64,000 nucleotides of DNA from Pyrus communis. Its lineage: Eukaryota > Streptophyta > Magnoliopsida > Rosales > Rosaceae. Under the pieces are notes generated by a model. That model was not told the DNA's origin and did not search any database. It saw nothing but the letters and a program-made list of their open reading frames with translations. Numbering within the stretch: position 1 is the first letter of the stretch; each line of letters begins with the position of its first letter. The stretch lies in the NCBI RefSeq assembly GCF_963583255.1, contig NC_084814.1, positions 23,582,315 through 23,646,314 of the forward strand. Reading direction: 5' to 3'. A program made the position numbers and the translations under genes. This document shows positions 1 through 10,088 of the stretch, piece by piece.

Positions 1-159
1 ACCATGGTTCACAACGGAGCTCCATTGGAGATTACCAAGGACGGAAACATCCCAGAATTGGAACCCTCTCGTGTTGACATGAAAGCTCCGTTAAGAATCT
101 CCCCGTTGTCCATCAAGTTCGTGGTGTTACCTTTCTTTGATGCGCAAGCATGTCTATGA
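1..159 (+). CDS. Heparanase-like GH79 protein, C-terminal end (partial)
   Basis: The window opens inside an exon that reads without a stop for 52 codons to TGA. The peptide begins TMVHNGAPLEITKDGNIPEL and ends SIKFVVLPFFDAQACL. This matches the C-terminal beta-domain of plant heparanase-like proteins (GH79, endo-beta-glucuronidase type), which typically carry an 'LNG..L..T..G.IP.LEP' segment and end in a short hydrophobic strand followed by an Ala-Cys. In the family the enzyme is secreted or wall-associated and acts on glucuronic-acid-bearing glycans such as arabinogalactan. The catalytic glutamates lie upstream, outside the window, so activity cannot be judged. AATAAA-like motifs near 266 and 449 could serve polyadenylation. 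The downstream SNARE gene converges on it from the opposite strand. Confidence 0.72.
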   Translation, partial: TMVHNGAPLEITKDGNIPELEPSRVDMKAPLRISPLSIKFVVLPFFDAQACL

Positions 160-680
160 TTTTTGTGTACTCAACCAAACCATTACTTATATTTGGTTGT
201 TAGGTAGCATACACCTAAAAATTGCAGGAATTTGGGGGCCAATGGAAATTGTAAATTTTGTGCAATAAAACAGGGGCGGTGTTATAGGCCCACCTATGTT
301 TACCTTTCACGCACCTCCAGTCAATTTTTGTCATGTGATCATCTGCAATTCATTTGATCCGAATGGCGAAGATTGTGAGGAGTGAGCGGAAGGTAAAACC
401 CGCCAAAGATTTCATATTCTCAGCACGTATTTCATGTGGAAGAATAAGGGAAATAAAGTCTCTGTAAAAAGTGATGTTTTGTATTCTTAATCTTGTATTC
501 TTTCCTATTCAATTCGTGAGTTTCTAATAAGTTACTTGTGTTCATAATGTTCTGTTTTAATTATGTTTTATTATTGTTGCATCATTGGAATACTCTAATT
601 CATGAGAAGTGGAATTCGAACCTAAGTGCAAAAGGCAGGTGAATTGTTGTACCGAATAACTCAGGATGATAGTCAAAAGG

Positions 681-916
681 TATTTTAGCTAAAATTGTGT
701 GAGATTGGTGTAACTATTCACTTTGGCCATTAAGATTTTGAAAGTTGATAGAAGTGGGTCCACCGTTATTCATTTTGGTCCTTCAATTAATGGAGATTTT
801 CACGGAATGACCAAAATGATTGACGGTTAACTAACTCAGTATCACTTCTATCAATTTTCAATCTCAAGGATCAAAGTGAAGAGTTATGTCAATCTTAGAA
901 ATTATTTTAGCTAAAA
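681..916. mobile_element. MITE-like inverted repeat, about 236 bp
   Basis: Two arms face each other: the left arm reads GTGTAACTATTCACTTTGGC... near 709 and its imperfect reverse complement ends near 890. Both arms are bounded by the palindrome TTTTAGCTAAAA. Arms are about 50 bp and the centre is short. It contains no coding sequence, and the superfamily cannot be assigned from sequence alone. Confidence 0.55.
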
Positions 917-934
917 GCTTAGTCTAAATTACTC

Positions 935-1155
935 AAATGAGGATCCTCTCCGAATCCTCTTTGTGAGGATCCAGGGGAACCTTTAATAGTGTCTGTTTGT
1001 CATAAATCGTACTGTCAGTTTTCATAAAGTATTATTTGTGTTTAATTTTAAATATAAAATTTAAAATGATTTCTGATAGCACGATATATGATGAATGGAT
1101 ATGATTAGAGAATTTCTAAGATTCTCACAAAGAAGATTCGAAAACGATCTCATTC
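935..1155. mobile_element. MITE with 9-bp target duplication (Mutator-type)
   Basis: A 221-bp non-coding element has terminal inverted repeats of about 35 bp: the left end contains GGATCCTCTCCGAATCCTCT and the right end its diverged reverse complement. AAATTACTC occurs immediately outside each end (926-934 and 1156-1164), a 9-bp direct repeat as expected for Mutator-like insertion. Confidence 0.7.
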
Positions 1156-1493
1156 AAATTACTCTAAATCGAAATTACCATAAACGACCGAAAGGACAAG
1201 AAGTCCCTCTCCGAGCCGTCTCATCTCTCTTCAGCCTTTTGCGACGGCAAGACCCAGCCGGACGTAGCTAAAAGGCAAGCCGTCGTGTACAAGCTCTACC
1301 CCACAAAGATGACCAGCATCATGACCTCAAACTCAAAGCCACCAACTCGTGACACGTGTAAAGTTACATAAATTACTCACGAGAGATTTTTTTAGTGTTA
1401 CCGGAACACGAGTAATATATAAAAACACGTGGTATATTACTCATGTTTCAGTCACAATAAAAATTTCTCTTTATTCAGAATACCATTACAATA

Positions 1494-1641
1494 ACATTTT
1501 ATTAATTCATAATCAGCTAGAAAACCGTTGTATCGATGTAAAATTAGCTTGGAATACTACTACAGTAACATCGTATTAATTCATAATTAGCTTAGAAATT
1601 TGTTGTATTGATGTCTAATTAGCTTGAAATACCGCTACAGC
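1494..1641. repeat. Two-copy tandem repeat, 74-bp unit
   Basis: The unit beginning ACATTTTATTAATTCATAAT is followed by a diverged copy beginning ACATCGTATTAATTCATAAT at 1568. A trace of a further copy may precede it. The adjoining 1200-1370 stretch is comparatively GC-rich and has short open frames, but I recognise no protein in it. Confidence 0.65.
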
Positions 1642-2037
1642 GAGCCAGCAACGTCCCATTGCAAAGTGCTTCCATTCCATAAGAAACCTCTCATATTTGC
1701 TTGCTTGCTTGGTGTAGCCCCCAACTTCTGTTTGTTTTACTTTGCAAGGTCATTACTTTGTGTAGCTCTTGAATTATATGCAGAAAGCAAGATAAAGGCA
1801 TCTTAAAGGAAAATGTCTCGTTTTATCAATTAATCTTCCAACTCGCGTTCGACGAACAAAGTTTTATACAAAATCCAGATACTTGAAAGTGTGTACATCC
1901 AGATCAATGAATGGGGGGAGAAAAGAATTAGGGGTATGAGACGGAGCCGCAAATACAATCCGAAAGAATGAGGAGTACGGGGAGGGAGACGCAAATACAA
2001 TCTGGTCTGTCCAGGAAAGCATCTACAACCCTGCATT

Positions 2038-3720
2038 TTACTTTCCGAGCAAGCGACGACCACGTAGATTTGCATCTCCAATACGGCTGTTTAACACATC
2101 AGCATCATCGTAGAGATGGTCAATAGATCTGCTTTGCCTGCACGTATTACAGAAGTAACTAGTTACACATAGTTCTACATCAGCATCATGAGCAAATAAA
2201 CGTTAAAGGTATAGAATGATTGGAAAAATGCAGGCACGCCCGTGTATCGGAATCATTATAACGTACCTCTCAATTTCAGACCCCATATCAATGGCCATAC
2301 CCTTCAGCTCTCCCAACAGATCACTTAAATCGGACAATCCATCATCTTGCTTTGACTTCTCAACCTGTTTAAGACAAAAGGTTAGACATCCAGAAGATTT
2401 GAGGAAGAACAAAGCATTTCATATGGCAAGCAAACAAAACTGGTTAATATCCTCTCTTGTTTTCTACAGATACAATTATTAGTAACAAGTTAATGACAAA
2501 TACAAACCTCGACTTTCTGTAGGGTGCTGGTTGGTCCATCAGGTAATGTTCGTGGATTAGATCTTCCCTTGGGTTCTGGTCTCAGTCCCAACTTCTCCCT
2601 CTCCTCCTGGCTGCCCATTCTGACTGCATGGTCTGCATTTTCCAATTTTTGAAATGAAAATTTTATTATTTTCCAACGCAAACTGACAACATTATTACTT
2701 TTTCCACGAACATAATGGAGCATATAAGTCAAGGACAAAAAAAGAAAGAAAATTAACCTCCTGTAATGAGAGGGCCACGTATTGGGCGAGTCCTCTTTGG
2801 CTTCCAAGTCTTAGAGAAGATGCCCCCAAGACTTCCCAGAAGCTTTTCACCCTGAAATTAGCAAGTTCAATTGTTCAGTTTGCTGAAGAAGATCATCGTA
2901 TATCCCAAAAGAAACAGTAACAAAACGCTAGGAGTTTTTGAAAGCCGACTGCAAATCTAAAAGAAGCATAATTCTTAGTGAAGAGAAGAGAGAAGGAAGC
3001 GATTGTTCACAAACAAGGCAAAAAAGTCTGCATAAGATATAATGAAACTCTCTCCAGGAGGAGCCAGGGGTTTGGAATGGAGAAGTTCTGACAGAAATCA
3101 AGACCAAAAGGACAAACAGACATATTACAAACACAAAACAGACAATACATGTACGAACAAGGTCACTTGCAATAACAAAATTTCACAGAACACAAAAACG
3201 ATGAACTCCAATGGTTCACCATAAAACTATAAGGACATAATACTTTCATGTCCAATCCTTTTATATGCACTTATTCTTGATGTATCAAGTACATATTTTT
3301 AATTTGATAACATACCCGAGTAAGATCCTGATCGATGTCTGCAGCAACCATGTGGGTCCTAGTGATTTGTTCGCCTTGCTGATGCAACATGACCAAAGTC
3401 TTGGTAGCATCCTCCCTCATTTCTTCAGCGATCTTCAAGCAGCCGTGGACTGCTTTTGTAGTCTCCTCAGCCTTGTACACTGCATAGTTCTCCAACTCCT
3501 CCACTGATTGATTCTGTACTCCTCCTGTGTCACGGAAATCATTCTTGTATTTGTTCCTCTCAGTCAAAATAGTCTTGTATGCATAGGAAGAAGACTTCTC
3601 CTGTCCTCGCTGTCCAACTGGTGCATCTTCAAAAGGGTTTGAGTCAGAGGACGCCGGATGTACAGGATTCAGTGTGATATGTTTAGCAGCCTTCAAAGGA
3701 GACTTCTTTAAACCAAACAT
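2038..3720 (-). CDS. SNAP33: SNAP25-type t-SNARE (SNAP33-like)
   Basis: Qb+Qc SNARE that would act at the plasma membrane and cell plate with syntaxins such as KNOLLE/SYP121. Coding exons, in transcript order: 3316-3720, 2758-2851, 2508-2632, 2267-2364, 2038-2137; they join to 273 aa, close to Arabidopsis SNAP33. The start MFGLKKSP matches the family. The Qb SNARE helix spans roughly residues 77-135 (ENQSVEELENYAVYKAEETT, then GEQITRTH). The linker contains GEKLLGSLGGIFSKTWKP. The Qc helix begins VEKSKQDDGLSDLSDLLGEL and the protein ends NLRGRRLLGK. There is no transmembrane segment, as normal. A 5' UTR intron is supported by a CTCAG/GTACCC donor at 4532 and an acceptor at 3826, so the transcript starts near the GA-rich 4.6-kb stretch. 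All introns are GT-AG. Confidence 0.95.
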
Positions 3721-4599
3721 TTTCGATGGAAAAAATGTGCACACTTTACTTGGGCCGCGTTGAAGATCTTAGAAGAACTAAAAAAATATGGTACTTAGAA
3801 ATCTACACAGAGATCAACAGCAATCCTGGAAAAGCAAACAAGAACAATATGTGAGATAACAAAAGCATCGGTGCAAACAGAGAAGGGGTCAATTTCGAAG
3901 AAATACACTAGAGCATTATCATTGCAAAACTTCACAGAGAAGAAACAACACAATTGAATGATGAGGACCAAATCAAGCAACACAAACTTGTACAGAAAAC
4001 ATACAGAAATTGAAAAGTTGCCCAATTCCTAAATTCATACAATCTTTTAATATGAAAAATCGAAAAAATAAAACGAGATCAGACCTAAAACAATAGCATC
4101 TACAATATTCAATCACAAATCCAACAACCCCATTTGCTTAATTTGGTTGCCAAGAAAATACAAGAGAAAGAATCAAATTCCAACTTCATCATATGGGTAT
4201 CCCAGAAAAATAAACAATTTCTGGTTGACTTGACCTTGTTCATTACTCAAACAACCCCAAACTTCACAAACAAAAGAACACAAAATTCCATTTTCCTTGC
4301 GTTTTCCTCCATTTCTCAGCAACCAAACAAGAAAATCAAAAAACCCATGTAGATAATTTCAGAACTGGGAATTTGAAATTAAAAGTAGAGAAGTCGACCG
4401 TTAGATAACGACAAGAAAAGGGACAAAAACAGAGAAGCTACAGGACAACCCATGTGAAAAAAAAAAGTAGAAAATAATAGAAAAGCAGAAGCAGAATCCA
4501 AGAAATCGTTTGAAAGTGAAGGATTTGGGTACCTGAGAAATCGCGGCAACTGTCTCGCAGAGAGGAAAAGTTTGACGCTCCGCACGAAAGGCCAGATCT

Positions 4600-4601
<2 letters not shown>

Positions 4602-4642
<41 letters not shown>
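4602..4642. repeat. (GA)n microsatellite in the SNAP33 5' UTR/promoter
   Basis: About 20 GA units lie just upstream of the 5' UTR intron donor of the SNARE gene; in transcript sense this is a CT tract, common in plant leaders. Confidence 0.9.
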
Positions 4643-4645
<3 letters not shown>

Positions 4646-5012
4646 GAGAGATTTTAAAGAGTGGGGAAAGAGGGAAAGGGAAGTATTCAAAGGTAAAGAC
4701 TTGGTAAGACGCGGAGTCGCAAATCGTAGGCTTTGAAGATGGAAACTGGCGAGAAACTGTAATTTCCGGTGATCTGGGGATGTAAAACGCAGTGTTTTGG
4801 TGATTTGTGTGTGTGTGTGTGTGTGTTTTTTTTTTTTTTCTTTCCTTACTATCCTCTTTTAATTAATTACTTTTGCATCTCAATTATATTTTCTAGATGA
4901 TCCAAGTTGAACAAATCAAATTATTCTTAAATGGATGACTTGGACCACTTCTTTGAGTTTTTGTAATTAAATGCCCTTTGGCAAGGTGGTACTATCCTTT
5001 GCAATTACTGCA

Positions 5013-5137
5013 AGGATGGTGATATTCACACACTTGTACCTTTTACATATTTTTCAGTTTTTGATCCCTGAGTTAAATGAATTGAAGAAAATCAAAGTAT
5101 CTAAATTAATAAAAAGTGTATGGATAACACCACCCAT
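5013..5137. mobile_element. Short MITE, first copy
   Basis: Inverted ends: GGATGGTGATATTCACACAC at the left and its imperfect complement ending ACACCACCCAT at the right. A second member of the same family is at 56428-56580. Confidence 0.6.
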
Positions 5138-6365
5138 ACTAAAAATCTTTTAAGATATGTCCATATGTTTGTTAGTGTGTTCACTCCTTTACATTCAAAT
5201 TAATTATTTTTTCCTTCATGATTTAGAATGTTTCCTTAACATCAATGTAATTTTCATAAAATGAGTTCATCCTTGTTATGAAGTAACAACAACTACTACC
5301 ACTAACGCATACTTTGTAGCGTTTCACTAGTATAGTGATTTGGTGGTATTTATCTCCATATACAAGTAAAAGGTCTTAGATTCAATTTTTTTTTTTCTAA
5401 TAAATTTGATATCCAATTATGATTGATACATTGTGTAGCAATACACATTTATTTCTCCCAATATTATTGTATAAAGAAAACTATTTAATTGAAAACAATA
5501 ATTTCATGCATAGACAAAGATTATTTGTGGTGTTATTAACTAATAACTTTGCTTCACATAATATTTATCCTTTTTTGCATGGAGGCCTTTCATAATTTAT
5601 GCTTATATTTTGTTTTTGTTAACTTTTTTTTTCTTGCAAGCGATAGTTTTAGTGGATTAAATTGTTAGTTATTAGGGGGGGAGGGGATCGGTGAGGATAG
5701 AACATGCATCATGGTGTATAGACATAATTACTTTCTGTTACCACACTAAACCGCCATTTGTGTTCTTGCTAACCTTTTCATTATTAACAAAATTGGAAGC
5801 GGCATGCAACTATCCAAGTTACAGAAGAACATGGAAGAAGAAGAAGATGAAGGTTTAGAAAGAAATGAAAGCTTGAATTGATATCTTCTAAGTTGAACAG
5901 ATTACAAAAAAAAATAAAAAATGAGAGAGAGTTTACAAACACAACTAACTCTATATCCTTCTAACAACTCTTCTAATAACTTTTATCAGCTAGACCAATC
6001 TACATCATTCAATTATAAATAATCTTCACCATTCATCTGTTAATATTCATTTGGGCAAGGATGTACCACAAGAAGAAAAATGGAAAAATAATGGAGGCAA
6101 GAAATGGAGCCAATGCGCAGGATATTTAATTCCAGTACCATAAGAAAGATAGAAGGACTTCTACTTCCAATTGTCGACTTTCAGAATACTTGTACAACTT
6201 TTATATTTTAGTTTTTGGCCCCAAAAAAACCTTCTAATTAATTAGGTGAAAAGTCACCATCCGTTATATCCCTTTCCCTTGTACCATATGAGAAGGGCCG
6301 GCTTTTTTGATAAAGAAATATATCTATATATTTCTATTTATATACATATATATATATATATATAT

Positions 6366-6540
6366 AATATTTTGAATCCAAGGAAAAAATCACATTCTAG
6401 AAAATCTTTTATATATATATATATATATTATATAATATTTTGACCAAGGAAAAAATCACCTTCTAGAAAATCTTATATATATATATATATATTATATAAT
6501 ATTTTGACCAAGTAAAAAATCACCTTCTAGAAAATCTTTT
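6366..6540. repeat. Three-copy 65-67-bp minisatellite with TA runs
   Basis: Three units each begin AATATTTTGA and contain AAAAAATCAC and TCTAGAAAATCTT, separated by TATA runs (units at 6366, 6433, 6498). The last unit lacks the TA run. Confidence 0.85.
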
Positions 6541-6885
6541 CATCATGCATTTTGGCTCGGTTCGGTTGGCTTGACCTTACTCATTTCCCAAAGTCCATTT
6601 TCTCAGCAACCAAACAGTGGACAATTTTTTTAGACTTTCAAATCAATAATTTATGAAGCAACTTCGCGGAAGACTTCAATGTCAACATCTACAAATTAAA
6701 TTCTTAAGCCTTAAGATTTTTGTACTTTAGACACAATGAGGGTTCCATATTGTCCACGGCAAACAAGGGTAAAACAATAAGAGCACTTCAGCGACCGGTT
6801 ATCACCAACCGCTGCTAAAACTCGGTAGACCTTTCATGGCAGCCTATTTTCTTGGAGCTACATAATAATTTCGGTACAAAGAGAG

Positions 6886-6916
<31 letters not shown>
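6886..6916. repeat. Poly-A run
   Basis: About 31 uninterrupted A. It may mark the tail of an old retroposon, but no matching target duplication was found. Confidence 0.8.
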
Positions 6917-6919
<3 letters not shown>

Positions 6920-7140
6920 AAAAAGACCATGTTTTTAGACCATACCTCCCAACAACCCTCGGTTCGACAGCTCCCCACAACAAGCCATAAGAGAGAGAGC
7001 AGTGAGAGATGACGCTGGAATATTAACCATGTAATACGGGGAATGCTACTACCTTCGTCCCTTTTTTTATATCACAGAAACAAGATTATACGTTTCAGAT
7101 GTGTTCTCTCACGGGTAACTGAAACATACATTACAAATCT

Positions 7141-8290
7141 AAACATCAATACCTGTGCTTCTAACTCAGTAATTCTGTGTAACGATGCTTGCTCGATGCA
7201 AGCACGGCGCTTACACACTTCTTCAAGCAAACCTGTCATTCGGTATATCTGAACAGACTGAACTCAGCCATTTCTTGAGCTAGATCCTCCGCTTCTTCGT
7301 TTGCCTTCAACTTTTCCTCTTTCAGTTCTTCCTAACAACCATAAGTAATGTAAGATTTAGAAGTATGATTAACTTATATAACCTCAAAACTCGGAAAGAC
7401 AGTACGGATTGAATTCGCACCCGAAAGCTTGAAGTACAATTTATGCAACCAGTCAGATAGATTTTCTAATAAAGGCTGTCAAAATCGTCTTAATGATGCC
7501 CCCCTGGGTATACATACCTTTAATTGCTTCACAAGAACTTCGTAATCTTCTATCTGCCGCGACATCTTCTCTACCTTCTTTATTAAATCTGCATCTGGTG
7601 TGACTACGTACCATTGCCAGTTTGGAAAAGAGTGGGGCCAATCTTCTCCATACGTGCTTTAGAAAGCTCATCAAAATATTACCACATCAGTGCGAAGAAA
7701 AAGTTCTTTTTAGATGAATTTGGAAAGATGAACTGTGTTTTACGGTGATAATATTCGTTATTATACTTGACCAAATGAGGTGTATAAGTTAGGGTTTGAG
7801 ACCAATTCTTAGTGAAAATGCAAGTGAAACTTAGAAAAGCATTTGAAGTGCTTCCTGCAAAAAGCACGATACTTTCAATCATTTTAAAAACACTTTCAAA
7901 CGAGTCCTTAATCAGTAAAGAATGAAGTAATTGTAACAGGATACCCCATTTCGTCTGACAAGGCGAGCTTTCCCTCTAGTTCACCCAACAAGGACTCAGA
8001 GTCGAGTTGATCACTGTTCGTCTCAAGCTAATTTTTTCAACTCTCTGACAGAATATCGTAGTATTTGTCTCCGATGTGTATCAAGCTTCCTCCTAAGTTC
8101 CTTATTTTCATTTCGAAAAATTCAGCAGTTTTCTTTCCATCCCAAACATTGAACAGCTCAAGATCTTGAATTAACAAACTCATCCTAGTATTTTCTTCAG
8201 CAGTTTCTTCTTCCGGTATTTTCTTAGCTTCAAAGCAGCTATATGCTCCAACGCCGATATCTCTTCATACTCTCTATTTCACATCTTGAA
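7141..8290 (-). pseudogene. Broken coiled-coil protein gene
   Basis: On the minus strand, fragments of one helical, charged protein appear in order but in different frames with stops between them. Near 8285-7935: KYEEISALEHIAALKL, then EFFEMKIRNLRRKLDTHRRQ and LDSESLLGELEGKLALSDE. Near 7650-7520: KARMEKIGPTL and KKVEKMSRQIEDYEVLVKQLK followed by GTATGT. Near 7330-7262: EELKEEKLKANEEAEDLAQE. Near 7240-7150: RMTGLLEEVCKRRACIEQA. Splice-like sites remain (for example TLK/GTATGT near 7518), so this is a decayed exon-intron copy, not a retrocopy. A piece of the GCTCGTTTGGAAGTGC MITE family sits between fragments at about 7780-7905. The composition resembles plant golgin or myosin-heavy-chain-like coiled-coil proteins; I cannot name the parent gene. 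Confidence 0.6.
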
Positions 8291-8725
8291 TTAGCATGTC
8301 TTTTTTATTGCTTTAGCTAAGTATTGGGTTAAGGTTGACAAAGAATAATTTGGTTTTTTATTTTTTTATTTATTTTTTTTATACAAAGCGTGACTGAGGT
8401 GGGAAAATGGAAATAAAATTTAAATGTAAATTTTGAGGGACTATAATTTTCCAAATAAAATCCTAGTTTCAACAGAGGAATTCAAATATAAAGTCTCGAG
8501 TGTAGGAGTATACGTTCTTAATTACTTGATTATAAGCTTCGTAAGTTGTGAATTCCATAGTCTTTTGAACTGAGCTGGGCATAATGGTAAGTTAATATCT
8601 CTGGTTTGATTTCCATTTGCCTCAACATGATTTCTTTTTGCAAAAAATTACGAACAGATTTATTGAAAAAGAAGAAGAAGAAGAAGAAGGTATTTCTAAG
8701 TACTCTTTGAAACAAACTGATTCAA

Positions 8726-9560
8726 GACACAAAGCTTCTCTCCCTTTCGGTGAGAGTTTTTCTCTCGTGGTGAGAGTGCTTCTCACTTTGTGTGCCCCTC
8801 CTTGCTTGCTTCGTTCAGCCGCCGGCCCTACCAGTGGCCAGGGTCGGCGGCAACCCCTTGTTCTTCTTCTTTCCCTCTTTTCTTCTTTTCCTCCCCTACC
8901 GTCTGTTTCCGGCCTTTTTTCTCTTCTTCTTGCCTCTGATCTATCTGATCTTAGTCCTCCATCCGAAAATTCTCAACTCCAACCATCTTTTTTTCTCTTC
9001 CCTTGCTGGTTTTCCACTTCCATGACACTTTTCAACCCATTTTCTACCTCTCCCTAATGGTTCCAACCTCTCTCGATCTCACAATTTCCCAAATCTGCAA
9101 CTTTTTGCCTTTTACCGCGTGTCGGGGCTTTCTAGGAAGGTATGTAAAGCTCCAACTCGGTGGTCACACCACCACTTTCCATCTATGTGCTGTTGTCGGC
9201 ATTGTTACTCGTGGGATGTTTTTCCCACGGTTTCATTTACTTGGTGGTTGCGGAATTGAGTTTTGTGGCTTGATGGAGGAGGGTGTAATCTTCATCTTTT
9301 CCGATTTGGAAGCTTTGTTTGGTGGGATCATCGGAGACTGCAAGAGGCGATGGTTCGTGGTGACGGTGTTGACGTCTTCTGTGTACCTGCTAGGGTTTTT
9401 TTTTTCTCAGCTTTATGTTTGTTTGCATCGGCTCAAACTTTGGGTTGGATCTTTTCGCTTTGGGGTCCATATTTTAGTTTTGGGTTTTATTTGTAATTGG
9501 ATCCCATTTATAAACATTTGCTTTATTAGTAATGAAATTTTACCTTTGTGCCCAAAAAAA
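8726..9560 (+). mobile_element. Non-autonomous retroposon with poly-A and 15-bp TSD
   Basis: An 835-bp block ends in a short A-run after GTGCCC, and is flanked by AACAAACTGATTCAA (8711-8725) and AACAAACTAATTCAA (9561-9575), identical except for one base. This is the hallmark of LINE-mediated target-primed insertion. The interior is GC- and pyrimidine-rich relative to its surroundings and has open frames up to about 220 codons, but these look like compositional accidents: no reverse transcriptase or other domain is visible. It may be a 5' region or 3' end of an L1-type element, or a retroposed transcript. Confidence 0.7.
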
Positions 9561-9981
9561 AACAAACTAATTCAAATTTATTTTCCCATTAGCCATAATA
9601 AGAGAGAATTATTCAATATAACTGAGATATATCATTTTACTAATATATCTCTCATCATTTGATGCTTTGAACCAAAGATTATCGTATTAAATTATGTAAT
9701 AATCTCATTAGGCCTGGTCCACATTTAAATCAACCTTTTAAAACCTAGTTTAGGTGTTGAGTCCTTACATGACGCTATGAATTCAAATTTCATCGGTGAC
9801 TAATCTAATAAAATTTATCGTTTGATAAAAAAAAAATCCAATTGACTTTGTTTAAAAGTTGACTCAAACGTGCTGACCAAGACAAAAGGTAATATTCTTG
9901 CTTGGATTTGAGAAAGCCCACTAATATGATGAGTGTGAGTGATGACTTAGCTGTTACATCTATAATTAGGACTGTTAGGAC

Positions 9982-10088
9982 GGAAAGAGATCCTCTTCGG
10001 ATCTCTTCTTCCAAAACCACCAAATCAAGTGATTCGAGTCTTTGATTTAGTGGTTTTGGAGAAAGAGATCCAGAGATGATCTCTTTCA
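9982..10088. mobile_element. 107-bp hairpin MITE with 9-bp target duplication
   Basis: The ends GGAAAGAGATC and TGAAAGAGATC (reverse complement of the right end) are inverted. Inside is a near-perfect 30-bp stem of which one arm contains CCAAAACCACCAAATCAA. TGTTAGGAC flanks both sides (9973-9981 and 10089-10097). The 9-bp duplication suggests the Mutator superfamily. Confidence 0.72.

Larger units (their letters stand above)
4643..7140. other. Intergenic spacer, AT-rich, no gene seen
   Basis: Contents are a (GT)n/poly-T run at 4807-4839, a MITE at about 5013-5137, a weak tRNA-SINE-like stretch near 5330-5460 (GGTCTTAGATTCAA resembles a B box), a TA-rich minisatellite and a 31-base poly-A. 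I see no supported coding region. Confidence 0.6.

Noticed and set aside
1349..1806. Two short open frames of 60-76 codons
   Set aside because: AT-rich with no family resemblance, overlapping a tandem repeat; no splice or start context.
9003..9662. 219-codon open frame on the plus strand
   Set aside because: Lies inside the retroposon and crosses its right-hand TSD; composition is low in information and no domain is visible.
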